Source: Saprospiraceae bacterium (lineage in GTDB: Bacteria > Bacteroidota > Bacteroidia > Chitinophagales > Saprospiraceae). Taken from it: 54,588 nt of DNA. The position numbers and the translations under genes were made by a program. The stretch lies in NCBI GenBank assembly GCA_021738725.1, contig JAIPBE010000021.1:1-54588 (forward strand), given 5' to 3'. The notes below the pieces were generated by a model. That model saw only the letters and a program-made list of their open reading frames with translations. It did no database searches and was not told where the DNA came from. Below are positions 1 to 8,779 of the stretch, piece after piece (position 1 is the first letter of the stretch; each line of letters opens with the position of its first letter).

Positions 1-160
1 ATGTGTATTAATGCCCGTCATAAGTCTGTCAGTAGATTCAAATATCAGGTTCAAAGGGTGTCAATATTTACAAAACACTGATGTGTAGAGCATAGTAATA
101 CAGTGAGTTGCAGGAATAGGCTAAAAAGTGCTCTTTCCGGTATCCTCCACCACCTTCAGG

Positions 161-187
161 GCCCCTTCATTTGGAGGGGCTTTTTTT
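161..187 (+). terminator. Rho-independent terminator at left edge
   Basis: A GC-rich inverted repeat (gcccct at 161-166 pairing with aggggc at 175-180, 8-nt loop) is followed directly by seven T residues. It would end a transcript entering from the left. The bases just before it (about 140-150) read like a tRNA acceptor end, ATCCTCC-A-CCA, but no T-loop motif is seen upstream, so the upstream gene is not identified. Confidence 0.7.
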
Positions 188-191
188 ATTT

Positions 192-509
192 ATGGCCGCA
201 TTTGTATCCATCCTATACTCGCCTTCCAGAGACCGGTACTATATCGGTGCTTCTTAGAATCTTCGCGATCGTCTTTTCAGACACAACCAGGGGTATTCCA
301 AATCTACCGCTGCTGGCAAACCCTGGCTCCTCGTTTACACTCAATCATTCGATTCCTTCCAGGACGCACGATCATTTGAAAGCAATCTGAAAAAGCAAAA
401 GCGACGATCAGCATTTCTACCCCTTATTCAGCGATATCTGTTCAATCCATTCCTTCTTCCGGGAGACAATATTATAACTAGGATTAGCTCAACTGCCTGC
501 CCGCCGTAG
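192..509 (+). pseudogene. GIY-YIG endonuclease family pseudogene (in-frame amber stop)
   Basis: Reading from the ATG at 192 gives the N-terminal core of a small GIY-YIG nuclease: a strand ending in ILYS, then RYYIGAS. A TAG codon at 255-257 interrupts it. The same frame continues with NLRDRLFRHNQGYSKST, GKPWLLVYT and FESNLKKQKRR, in the normal family order. The family is usually 80-100 residues, and this frame gives about 105 codons including the stop, ending at TAG 507-509 inside a palindromic repeat. The amber codon falls between the GIY-YIG core and the conserved RL-xxH helix, where an intact member would have a residue such as Ser or Thr. The gene is therefore broken by a point mutation with no frameshift, unless the stop is read through. 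Small GIY-YIG genes beside tRNA genes are common in Bacteroidota, which fits the tRNA-like remnant downstream. Confidence 0.75.
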
Positions 510-545
510 CTTCGCGAAGGCGGGGCTAGAGCGTCCCGCTCCGAG
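478..545 (+). pseudogene. tRNA-like 5' half (possible tRNA-Arg CCG remnant) with repeat in the D-loop
   Basis: The bases TA-GCTC (485-490) and GAGC (529-532) match tRNA positions 8-13 and 22-25, so a D-stem can form. Next come G (533), a candidate anticodon 5' stem TCCCG (534-538) and a 7-nt loop CTCCGAG (539-545), which would carry anticodon CCG. The 3' stem strand CGGGA is missing. The next bases are the stop codon of the convergent gene, so the tRNA is cut exactly after the anticodon loop. A palindromic repeat occupies the D-loop. The acceptor strand (478-484) is not a clean tRNA end. This is an inference from pattern and not a functional tRNA. Confidence 0.4.
498..526. repeat. REP-like palindromic element
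   Basis: This is a near-perfect hairpin: cccgcc (500-505) pairs with ggcggg (519-524), and cttcgcgaag (510-519) is itself a perfect palindrome. The same palindrome is widespread as an interspersed repeat in Bacteroidota genomes. Here it sits inside the tRNA-like remnant and supplies the stop codon of the GIY-YIG frame. Confidence 0.65.
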
Positions 546-546
546 T

Positions 547-3411
547 TTATTCCTTAATAAGCCAAACAGATTTCGTTTCATTCCTAGAGCTCATTTTGAC
601 GATATACACCCCAGGTTGCCAACCCAACAAGTTGATCTGGCTGGCAAAGTCTCCATCAATTACCGGTACATGTCCTTGCCAAACAGCGTGACCAATCAAG
701 TCGGAAACAGTGATAACCACCTCTTGACCTCCAACCCCACTCCCTTCAAACCGAACCCAACTACCAGCAGGATTGGGTAAAATATTCCAGGCAATGTCTT
801 TCTGAACTGTCTGTTCTAGATCGGTTACTACCACTGAAGTTGAAGACATACAACCTAAAGAGTCAGTTACTGTCACGCTGTGCATACCGGCCATCAGAGG
901 TATGATCAGTTCTTGGGAACCGTTGCTCCACAACCAAGTGTAGGGTGGCACCCCGCCTGTGGCCTGGGCATACAAACTGTCACCTTCGACAATCTTAACC
1001 ACAATCTCCACGGCTCCTGCCACAAAAGTAGTATCCGTAGATCCACAACCTCCCGGAGTGGTGATCGACACGACGTACATTCCTTCGCATAACCCGGTAA
1101 TAGCGGATGTACTGTCTCCAGTAGTCCAGAGATAGGTCCAAGTAAGATTAACCCCTTCCACGCTTATCTGACCGTCGCAACTGTCTCCACAGGTTACCGC
1201 CGCCGTATTCAGAGTCGCATCAGGAATAGCCCAGACAATTACTTCAACAGTGTCAGACCCCAAACAACCTTGAGCATCCAGTGCTGTAACAATATAGGTG
1301 CTAGCCGTATCTGCGGTGATCGAATGGCCTGTCTCTCCTGTATTCCAGATGTATTCAATAAAACCTTGTCCGGCAGTTAGCAATGAAGTATCTCCAACAC
1401 AAAGGTCTTTAGCCCCTTCAATCTTCAGCGCTAAAATGCACTCACTGCAGTCTTTGTAAGCAGGACTGTCTTCAGAAAAGGTCCACCCTTTATTACCCTT
1501 AAGATGGGCACGAGCATCAATTGAATTTGTGCCATACTTCATTCCTTGAGCACCAAGAATTCGATTGTCTGGTGTGGATAGGTTTTCGTTCCAGCCAATA
1601 AGATTTGCAGAATAATGCCAACAGTCCAAGCCTGAAAAATCAAACATTCCCGATAAGTTAACATTGGGATTTAACACCCAATCTCCGAGATATTGGTTGA
1701 AGGAAATTGCATTAAAAAACAAATGAGACATTTGTGTCACAGACGACACATCCCATCTACCAATATCCTGATTGAATTTTAAGGCATTTGAGAACATACT
1801 TGCCATATTCGTCACCGAGGAAACGTCCCAGGTACTTATGTCCTGATTGAAATTTGTAGCAAAGGCAAACATACGACTCATGTTCTTCAGTAAGGACACG
1901 TCCCAGCTACTTATGTTCTGGTTGAATGTGTCTGTACTTTCGAACATCCAACTCATTTCCTCCACTGAAGAAACGTCCCACCCTCCAATGTCTTGGTTGA
2001 ATGTTTTTGATTTGTAAAACATCCTGCTCATATCAGTCACAGAGGATACGTCCCAGTTTCCTATGTCCTGGTTAAATTTGGGGGTATTCGAGAACATACC
2101 TTCCATGTCTTTTACTGATGATACATCCCATTCTCCAATATTCTGATTGAAAGTCCAAGCTGTATTAAACATTGAATTCATATCAACAACCGACGATACA
2201 TCCCAGCCTCCAATATCATGATTAAACAAAAGGGCATTATTGAACATACTTGCCATATTTGTCACTGAAGAAACGTTCCAACTTCCTATGTCTTGGTTGA
2301 ATGCTTCAGCTTTGTAAAACATCTGACTCATATCCAATACAGCAGAAACGTCCCATTTGCTGATGTCCATATTGAACAGGAGCGCCCCTTCGAAAATCCG
2401 ACTCATATTCTTTACAGAAGACACATCCCAATCACCGATGTCCTGGTCAAACGATGATGCATTTCGGAACATACCTGCCATATCCACCACCGCTGCTACG
2501 TTCCAAGTACCGATATCCTGGTTGAAGTCGCTGTTAATCGCAAACATCTCTTTCATGTTCGTTACCGAGGACACATCCCACTTTCCGATATCCTGATTGA
2601 ATGACATTATTGAGAACATTCTGCTCATATTTGTCACCGTTGACACATCCCATCCACTAATATCCTGATTGAACACTTTTGCCCATTCAAACATCAGGCT
2701 CATATCCTCTACTGACGACACATCCCAGGCACTGATATCCTGGTTAAACGCTTCTGCATCTCTGAACATCTGACTCATATTCGTTACAGAAGACACATCC
2801 CACTTTCCGATATTCTGATTGAATGAAGTAGCAAAGTAGAACATGCTGCTCATATTTGTCACAGACGACATGTCCCAACCTCCGATATTTGCCGGACCAT
2901 CAAGTAATCCACAATTGGAAAACATCTCGGAGCAACTAGAAACCGAAGACAAATCTGGCATATCGGTTGCTTCACATGTCAAATTTGCACAACCGTAAAA
3001 GGCGCTTGCCATCGAAATCCAAAGAATTTCGCCCCACTGGTCAACTGTCTGGATCTTATTCTTGTCACCACCATTGTTGAATTTGATCCTGTAAAAGGTA
3101 CCTACACCGGGGGCAATACTTATTTTGTAAGTTCCGGGGGATGGGAAATTCACCACCGTTGTATTGTTCCCAATTGCCGAACCGTTGTTACCTGGATTGC
3201 CAACTTCTTCCCATGAGATGCTGTAATTCGTACCTGTTCCCGGAATCTGGATCTGGGTGTTCGCCGTCACACCAGGGTTTGTCGTCTGCCATGTGGTGAT
3301 GAAGGCGCTTTGGCCAACACCTACCGAACAGCTGGTTGCCAGAAATGCAAGCGCCATCACATATATGCGAAACAGACCACTTTCAAAACGAGAGTCTACT
3401 CTTTTATTCAT
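547..3411 (-). CDS. DUF285/BspA-type repeat surface protein with SprB repeats and T9SS sorting domain
   Basis: This is a predicted secreted cell-surface protein of 954 residues from the ATG at 3411. That start is preferred because it places a hydrophobic signal segment (VMALAFLATSC) at residues 18-28; an upstream ATG at 3558 only adds 49 residues with no export signal. Residues about 176-592 hold roughly 17 units of about 25 residues of the type FNQDIG-WDVSSVTNM-MF, the DUF285 (BspA-like leucine-rich) repeat. After these come two or three Ig/SprB-like modules (WLWSNGSQ and HSVTVTDSLGC). The C-terminal 80 residues match a type A T9SS sorting domain (ILPNPAGSWVRFEG, GVYIVKM). Such proteins are carried across the outer membrane by T9SS and often act in adhesion; the ligand is unknown. 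The stop codon abuts the tRNA-like remnant. Confidence 0.88.
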   Translation of the reverse strand: MNKRVDSRFESGLFRIYVMALAFLATSCSVGVGQSAFITTWQTTNPGVTANTQIQIPGTGTNYSISWEEVGNPGNNGSAIGNNTTVVNFPSPGTYKISIAPGVGTFYRIKFNNGGDKNKIQTVDQWGEILWISMASAFYGCANLTCEATDMPDLSSVSSCSEMFSNCGLLDGPANIGGWDMSSVTNMSSMFYFATSFNQNIGKWDVSSVTNMSQMFRDAEAFNQDISAWDVSSVEDMSLMFEWAKVFNQDISGWDVSTVTNMSRMFSIMSFNQDIGKWDVSSVTNMKEMFAINSDFNQDIGTWNVAAVVDMAGMFRNASSFDQDIGDWDVSSVKNMSRIFEGALLFNMDISKWDVSAVLDMSQMFYKAEAFNQDIGSWNVSSVTNMASMFNNALLFNHDIGGWDVSSVVDMNSMFNTAWTFNQNIGEWDVSSVKDMEGMFSNTPKFNQDIGNWDVSSVTDMSRMFYKSKTFNQDIGGWDVSSVEEMSWMFESTDTFNQNISSWDVSLLKNMSRMFAFATNFNQDISTWDVSSVTNMASMFSNALKFNQDIGRWDVSSVTQMSHLFFNAISFNQYLGDWVLNPNVNLSGMFDFSGLDCWHYSANLIGWNENLSTPDNRILGAQGMKYGTNSIDARAHLKGNKGWTFSEDSPAYKDCSECILALKIEGAKDLCVGDTSLLTAGQGFIEYIWNTGETGHSITADTASTYIVTALDAQGCLGSDTVEVIVWAIPDATLNTAAVTCGDSCDGQISVEGVNLTWTYLWTTGDSTSAITGLCEGMYVVSITTPGGCGSTDTTFVAGAVEIVVKIVEGDSLYAQATGGVPPYTWLWSNGSQELIIPLMAGMHSVTVTDSLGCMSSTSVVVTDLEQTVQKDIAWNILPNPAGSWVRFEGSGVGGQEVVITVSDLIGHAVWQGHVPVIDGDFASQINLLGWQPGVYIVKMSSRNETKSVWLIKE
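1635..2886 (-). repeat. Tandem ~75-bp coding repeats of the DUF285 protein
   Basis: About 17 consecutive units of around 75 bp encode the FNQDIG-WDVSSVTNM repeat. Repeat positions for F, N, W, V and M are strongly kept, while the linker residues (for example RDAEA, EWAKV, NTAWT) vary. The array is in frame and uninterrupted, so copy number could change by recombination without breaking the gene. Confidence 0.85.
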
Positions 3412-3706
3412 AAGATCAATAGACTGAGGAGACAGAATTCCACAAAACTCACAGCTGAAGTCCCGAAAACTGCTCCTGCAATCTGAATGGGATGGATTGT
3501 CATGAACAATATTCCTTCCAATAATACGAAATGAGCCAGACTTATAAAAAATGAACATTTTCGGACTCCAAACTCATCATAAATACTGGGAGTCAACTTT
3601 CCTTCTGGAAGCTATACATACTCCCAATCCCTTATCTTGCGTTCTCGTCTGGGCACCAGACAGCAACCTTCCAGATCCCGGCTGATCTACAGCCATCCCC
3701 ATATCC
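3412..3706. promoter_or_regulatory. Divergent intergenic region
   Basis: This 295-bp gap separates the start codons of two divergent envelope genes. On the plus strand, TATCTTGC at 3633-3640 resembles the Bacteroidota -7 element TAnnTTTG, but no clear TTTG lies 19-21 bp upstream. No convincing promoter for the minus-strand gene was recognised, and nothing else was seen in the gap. Confidence 0.3.
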
Positions 3707-6229
3707 ATGCAACGCTTACACTTCCTCCTCCTCCTGCTGTTCCCGTTGATGCTATCCGCCCAATGGACCATTACCGGGGCAGTTACTGATATCGAAACTG
3801 GTGAAGCCGTTCCTTTTGCCACCATTGTGGCAGGCAATGCCGAAGAAGCGACGACTACCGATGCCGATGGCCACTATGAATTCAACCTGAAAAAGCCTTA
3901 CCCTTTCATTCGGATCGAAGCCATCGGGTATTCGCCCATAGACATTCGTATCAACCAGAAGAAAGACCAGGTATATGATGTCAAGTTGCAACCTGCTGTT
4001 TACGAAATGCAGGAGATCACAGTAAAACCCAAACGATATACCAACAAGGACAACCCTGCAGTTGAATTGATCCGTCTGGTGGTAGACAATCGCGATAAGA
4101 ACCGGGTTTCCAACCTTCCGACATTCCAGGAAGAACAGTATGAGAAGGTGGTCATCGGCTTTGGGAACATCCCGAAAAAGACCATGAATCGGCGCATCTT
4201 CCGAAGGATCCGATTCCTGTGGGAGAATGTTGACAGCAACAAGATCGAGCAGATCGATGTGGTCCCTCTTTTCGTTCAGGAAAACGTCTACGATTTCTAC
4301 AGCCAGGATCCTCCTTCTAGTCAACAAAAGTTAACTCAAGCCACCAAATCTGTCCGATTTCATGGGTTTATGGATGATAAAGGCATCGACAAAGGCGTCC
4401 AATATCTGTACCAGCCCATTGACATTTACGATCCCAATATTCTTTTGTTGACCAATAAGTTCCCCAGTCCGATTTCCAATACGGCGCCTTTGCTCTATCG
4501 ATATTATCCGGTAGACACTATCGAACAGAATGGACATCAAGTCGTCAAACTCGAATTCTATCCCCGGAATAAATACGATATGTACCTCCAGGGGGAATTG
4601 TATGTCGCCCTGGATAGCACTTATCCTGTTACGGGCATTCGCTTTACGATCAACCCTCAGGCCAACCTGAACTGGGTCCAACATCTGACGGTTGAACAAC
4701 GCTATGAACAGCAGCCCAGCGGCCAATACATGATCGCACAAGAGGACTTCAGGATGTATTTTGGCATCACTTCCAAAGGGATGGGTGTCTTCAGTCAGCG
4801 TTTCGTCGATCATCGGAATATCCTGATCAATGAACCCCTACCTGATGACCCGGATCTCTTCACCAGTCATCCTGCGGTCAAGGTCGAAAACCCGGAAGCA
4901 CGAGCTTCAGATTCCCTTTATTGGTCGAAGAAGGGGCTACCCTTGACTCCGCCGGAAGAAAAAGCTTATGCCAATATGGACAGCCTCATCCATATGCCCT
5001 GGTTTATCATCATGACGAAAGTAGGCCGACTCCTCACGGGCGGATATATCGATGTGGCCCCAGGGGTAGAGGTCGGGCCCCTCCCTACCTTTGTCGCCCT
5101 CAATGATGTAGAAGATGTCCGCCTTCGAATCGGAGCCCGGACGAGACCGACTCTGAGCGAACGATGGCAGGTGGGCGCATCTGCGAGTTACGGGTTCGGG
5201 GATGAACGCTGGAAATTTGGTGGTAATTTTGCTATTGCCACTGGCAAAACGGCATACCATCGATTTCCCTTCAACCGGATCACCGGCTCTATGGAGGAAC
5301 GGCTCGCGCTGCCAGGGCAAAACCAGAGTTTGAACAATACGCTGGGTACATCGATCACTCGGGGCGCCAATGATCGATTGATGTATACCCGACTGTCCAA
5401 GTTGACCTATGAACGAGAGTTCGAAAGTCAGTTCTCATTTCAGGTCGGATTAGAACAGGAAACGCTTGAACCGGCAGGTGCACTGACGTTCACTCCGGCC
5501 GACGGGGTATCCCCACCACCGTCAACGCTCCAATCCATGAGAAGTGTGGTTCTCTTACGCTATGCTCCCGGCGAGAACATCTACCAGGGAACAAGTGGAG
5601 CGCGGTCGCGGATCTCTTATCAATTTATTGGTCAACTGCGATATGCTCACTCCTTCGCCCACGTTCCGGGCGGCCAATTCGACTATGATGACATCGGGCT
5701 CCTTCTTCAAAAATTCACCAATGTCCCCCCATTTGGTTACAATTCAACCACCCTGGAAGCAGGAGCCATACTGGGCAGTGTCCCCTACCCCTTCCTTGTC
5801 CTCCACCGGGCCAACCAAAGCTATTTTTATCAATCGGCTAATTACAATTTGATGAATTTCCTGGAGTTCGTCAGTGACCGATATGTCGCCTTGACCGTGA
5901 ATCAATATTTCAACGGATTCTTCGTCAACAAGATCCCGCTCATCAAACGTCTTCATCTTCGGGAAGTCCTTGCAGTCAAAGTCCTGTTCGGGGGTGTTTC
6001 CGCAGCAAACCGTGATGAAACGGATCCTGACATCCTCCAATTCCCCCGACAGGAAGACGGCACTCCATTGACATGTACATTGGAGAAAGAACCCTATATA
6101 GAAGCCAGTATCGGGATCAGCAACATTTTCAAAGTCTTCCGGATTGATGTGATCCGACGATTTACCTATCTCGATCATCCTGGCGCCCCTCAGTACGGAA
6201 TCAAAGGTTCATTTGTCGTGGAGTTCTGA
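3707..6229 (+). CDS. DUF5686 / carboxypeptidase-regulatory-like outer membrane protein
   Basis: The protein has 840 residues. An N-terminal signal peptide (HFLLLLLFPLMLSAQ) is followed by a carboxypeptidase-regulatory-like (beta-sandwich) domain at residues about 20-105 (TITGAVTDIETGEAVPFATI and MQEITVKPKR), as in TonB-dependent receptors. The remainder matches the DUF5686 family, with many alternating-hydrophobicity strands typical of an outer membrane beta-barrel and an aromatic C-terminus (GIKGSFVVEF) consistent with barrel insertion. The family is specific to Bacteroidota and its substrate is unknown. Related proteins carry a plug-like N-terminus but lack a classical TonB receptor fold. 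The gene is monocistronic here, between the divergent surface protein and the convergent ribosomal cluster. Confidence 0.85.
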   Translation: MQRLHFLLLLLFPLMLSAQWTITGAVTDIETGEAVPFATIVAGNAEEATTTDADGHYEFNLKKPYPFIRIEAIGYSPIDIRINQKKDQVYDVKLQPAVYEMQEITVKPKRYTNKDNPAVELIRLVVDNRDKNRVSNLPTFQEEQYEKVVIGFGNIPKKTMNRRIFRRIRFLWENVDSNKIEQIDVVPLFVQENVYDFYSQDPPSSQQKLTQATKSVRFHGFMDDKGIDKGVQYLYQPIDIYDPNILLLTNKFPSPISNTAPLLYRYYPVDTIEQNGHQVVKLEFYPRNKYDMYLQGELYVALDSTYPVTGIRFTINPQANLNWVQHLTVEQRYEQQPSGQYMIAQEDFRMYFGITSKGMGVFSQRFVDHRNILINEPLPDDPDLFTSHPAVKVENPEARASDSLYWSKKGLPLTPPEEKAYANMDSLIHMPWFIIMTKVGRLLTGGYIDVAPGVEVGPLPTFVALNDVEDVRLRIGARTRPTLSERWQVGASASYGFGDERWKFGGNFAIATGKTAYHRFPFNRITGSMEERLALPGQNQSLNNTLGTSITRGANDRLMYTRLSKLTYEREFESQFSFQVGLEQETLEPAGALTFTPADGVSPPPSTLQSMRSVVLLRYAPGENIYQGTSGARSRISYQFIGQLRYAHSFAHVPGGQFDYDDIGLLLQKFTNVPPFGYNSTTLEAGAILGSVPYPFLVLHRANQSYFYQSANYNLMNFLEFVSDRYVALTVNQYFNGFFVNKIPLIKRLHLREVLAVKVLFGGVSAANRDETDPDILQFPRQEDGTPLTCTLEKEPYIEASIGISNIFKVFRIDVIRRFTYLDHPGAPQYGIKGSFVVEF

Positions 6230-6409
6230 TCAGATCATCAGTCGGAGTCTTCTTCAACTGGTATGCGATCGCCCGACAAAAGCGACTTAGCAGGGTTGAA
6301 GAGAAAGCCCTAAACAAGCGGGTCATATGCATAGCGACTGACAATCCTGATTCCCAGTCCATTCCCTATATGGGAATCAACTCATAGCTACGCTGGAATC
6401 ATTGGCAAC

Positions 6410-6443
6410 AAAAAAAGGGCGAGATCCGTATGGAGCCCGCCCT
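6410..6443 (-). terminator. Terminator of the ribosomal protein cluster
   Basis: On the minus strand, 24 bp beyond the rplQ stop, the repeat agggcg (6438-6443) pairs with cgccct (6416-6421) and is followed by seven T residues (complement of 6410-6416). This marks the end of the ribosomal operon. The rest of the gap back to 6230 shows no gene. Confidence 0.8.
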
Positions 6444-6466
6444 GATTATTTCTTGAGAAAACAGAT

Positions 6467-6976
6467 CTATTCTTCTTCAGCAGAAGCTTCCTCTGCTTTC
6501 TTTGTAGCGACAGGTGCACCTGTTGTAGTGGCTACGGCGCTATCGGCCTTCTTTCCACCACGACGGGTACGTTTCTTCGTCGTATCAGCTCCTTCCTGTC
6601 CAGGCTTAACATAAGTGGTATTGAAGTCGACAAATTCGATCATTGCCATTTCTGCACCATCACCGCGACGGAAACCGGTCTTGAGAATACGGAGATAACC
6701 GCCTGGACGACTGGCCACTTTTTCTGCGATCGGGCCGAACAATTCCTTGATCGACTCCTTATCCTGGAGATAAGAGAAAACGACACGGCGATTGTGCATG
6801 GTATTCGATTTTCCTTTGGTGATCAAAGGCTCCACGTGTACGCGCAATGCTTTGGCTTTGGCCAGTGTCGTATTGATCCGCTTGTGCAAGATCAACGCGT
6901 TACTCAGGTTCATCAAAAGGGCTCTTCTGTGACCCACTTTCCGACCCAGATGGTTGTGCTTCTTACCGTGTCTCAT
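6467..6976 (-). CDS. rplQ: 50S ribosomal protein L17
   Basis: This is L17 of the large subunit, 169 residues. It has the conserved start [20 protein letters not shown] and the core LITKGK and NRRVVFSYL. It exceeds the usual 116-130 residues because of a C-terminal tail of about 45 residues, first basic ([10 protein letters not shown]) and then Ala/Glu-rich (EEASAEEE), a type of extension common in this phylum. It is the last gene of the alpha-operon part, directly before a terminator, and follows rpoA after a 72-bp gap. Confidence 0.97.
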   Translation of the reverse strand: MRHGKKHNHLGRKVGHRRALLMNLSNALILHKRINTTLAKAKALRVHVEPLITKGKSNTMHNRRVVFSYLQDKESIKELFGPIAEKVASRPGGYLRILKTGFRRGDGAEMAMIEFVDFNTTYVKPGQEGADTTKKRTRRGGKKADSAVATTTGAPVATKKAEEASAEEE

Positions 6977-7048
6977 GATAGAATGGTTATCGTCGCAACA
7001 TCGGAGTCCGCAGACTCATAACGATTATTGCAGGTGATGAAATCGGAC

Positions 7049-8047
7049 TTACTCTTCGTCCAGTTTATATTTTGAAATATCCATACCAAAGGTCAGCCCT
7101 TTGTCCTGGAGCAATTCTTCGATCTCGACCAATGACTTCTTACCGAAGTTCCGGAACTTCAACAGTTCGTGCATGTCATACTGCACCAATTCGGCCAGTG
7201 TATTGATCTTGGCGGCCTTCAGACAGTTGTATGCACGTACTGACAACTCCAGATCCTCCAGGGAGGTCTTGAGCAGCTTCCGCATGTGCAATACATGTTC
7301 ATCAACTACCTTATCCTCGCTCTTACCACTTTCGTCAAAGGTGATATTCTCATCACTGATCAGCATCAGGTGCTGGATCAAGATCTTGGCTGCTTCCTTG
7401 ACTGCTTCTTCCGGATGGATAGTTCCATCCGTTTTCACATGAAGGGTCAGCATTTCATAGTCGGTCCGTTGTCCAACACGCGTGTTGGAAACCTGATATG
7501 AAACATTTTTGATCGGGGTGTAGATGGCATCCACTGGGAGCACACCGATTGGCGCCTCCTTGTCCAGTAGCTCATCTGCAGGTACATAACCACGACCGTT
7601 GGTGATGGTCAATTCCAATTCCAGTGTCACGAATGACTCCATATTGCAGATCACCAGATCCGGGTTCATGATCTTGAACACATTGGTGAATTCTTCGATA
7701 TCGCCAGCCTTGAACTGGTCCCGACCGGAAATAGTCAGATAAATCTTTTCAGAGGCGACCTGCTCTTCTTCGATGACCTGTTTGATCCGAATCTGCTTGA
7801 GATTCAGAACAATTTCGATCACATCCTCAACGACACCCTTGATGGTGGAAAACTCATGGTCTACACCTCCGATCCGAACGGCAGAGATGGCATAACCTTC
7901 AAGGGAGGACAGCAATACCCGACGGATCGAGTTGCCAATCGTCTGGCCGAAACCAGGCTCCAGAGGTTTAAATTCAAAAACTCCTTCGAAGTCATTTGCC
8001 TTCTGAAGAAGAATCTTGTCGGGTTGTTGAAACTCAAGAATGCTCAT
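7049..8047 (-). CDS. rpoA: DNA-directed RNA polymerase subunit alpha
   Basis: The alpha subunit has 332 residues. The N-terminal dimerisation domain (residues about 1-230, with PLEPGFGQTIGNSIRRVLL) nucleates assembly of beta and beta-prime. The C-terminal domain (about 255-320, with KTSLEDLELSVRAYNCLKA) contacts DNA and regulators. Length and order match the family. It lies between rpsD (87-bp gap containing a hairpin) and rplQ, the standard alpha-operon place. Confidence 0.98.
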   Translation of the reverse strand: MSILEFQQPDKILLQKANDFEGVFEFKPLEPGFGQTIGNSIRRVLLSSLEGYAISAVRIGGVDHEFSTIKGVVEDVIEIVLNLKQIRIKQVIEEEQVASEKIYLTISGRDQFKAGDIEEFTNVFKIMNPDLVICNMESFVTLELELTITNGRGYVPADELLDKEAPIGVLPVDAIYTPIKNVSYQVSNTRVGQRTDYEMLTLHVKTDGTIHPEEAVKEAAKILIQHLMLISDENITFDESGKSEDKVVDEHVLHMRKLLKTSLEDLELSVRAYNCLKAAKINTLAELVQYDMHELLKFRNFGKKSLVEIEELLQDKGLTFGMDISKYKLDEE

Positions 8048-8094
8048 ATGATCACCTGAGGGTTAAAGGGGGTAAAAACGAATGCTACAAATGC

Positions 8095-8120
8095 GGAAGG
8101 ACTGCTTACGCGGTCCTTCC
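8095..8120 (-). other. Intercistronic hairpin between rpsD and rpoA
   Basis: A perfect 8-bp inverted repeat (ggaaggac 8095-8102 with gtccttcc 8113-8120, 10-nt loop) lies in the 87-bp rpsD-rpoA gap. No T-run follows directly, so it is not a typical terminator. It could be a processing or attenuation site that changes rpoA expression relative to ribosomal genes; this role is an inference. Confidence 0.5.
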
Positions 8121-8134
8121 AATATCTTTCAAGA

Positions 8135-8746
8135 TTACTTGGAGTACAATTCGACAATGAGCTGCTCATTGATCTTTTCAGGAATCGCTTCCCGTGAGGG
8201 ATATTCCATGAATTTGCCTTCCAGCTTGTCTGGATTCCATTCCAACCAGGGGAATTTGCGGACATCCATCTTGTTATTGGCGTTGGTCACGATGACCTCG
8301 AGGCTGCGTGATTTACCGCGAACCTGAATGACATCACCAGGACGCAGTTGGAAGGACGGAATATTCGTCACAACACCATTGACCATGATATGCTTGTGGG
8401 AGACCAGTTGTCTGGCTCCACGACGTGTAGGAGAAAGTCCCAAACGGTGGACGGTGTTATCCAAACGGGCTTCCAACAGTTGGAGCAATACCTCACCGGT
8501 AACCCCTTTCTGCTTGGTCGCCAGATCGAACGTCTTCCGGAACTGGCGCTCCAATACACCATAGGTGTACTTGGCCTTCTGCTTCTCCATCAACTGGTTG
8601 GCATATTCCGACTTTTGCTTCCGACGGCGTGAAGGGCCATGTTGGCCTGGTCCGTATTTACGGCGTTCAAATGCCTTGTCAAACCCGAAAATAGGTTCTC
8701 CAAATGCACGTGCTTTCTTCGTTGCTGGCCCAGTATATCTTGCCAT
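8135..8746 (-). CDS. rpsD: 30S ribosomal protein S4
   Basis: S4 is the primary 16S rRNA binding protein; this one has 203 residues. The start [18 protein letters not shown] is typical. The N-terminal part lacks the zinc-binding cysteines found in some S4 proteins, so it is the zinc-free form. The S4 RNA-binding domain lies at residues about 95-155 ([20 protein letters not shown]). In several bacteria S4 represses its own operon by binding mRNA. It sits between rpsK and rpoA. Confidence 0.98.
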   Translation of the reverse strand: MARYTGPATKKARAFGEPIFGFDKAFERRKYGPGQHGPSRRRKQKSEYANQLMEKQKAKYTYGVLERQFRKTFDLATKQKGVTGEVLLQLLEARLDNTVHRLGLSPTRRGARQLVSHKHIMVNGVVTNIPSFQLRPGDVIQVRGKSRSLEVIVTNANNKMDVRKFPWLEWNPDKLEGKFMEYPSREAIPEKINEQLIVELYSK

Positions 8747-8779
8747 GGTATCTTACGTATTAAAAGTCGATTGGATAAA

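Noticed and set aside
103-390. Two overlapping plus-strand reading frames at the left edge
   Set aside because: They cover the GIY-YIG remnant in other frames and the terminator; only the frame from 192 shows family similarity.
6230-6409. Small gene between the DUF5686 gene and rplQ
   Set aside because: No reading frame with a plausible start or family similarity was seen.
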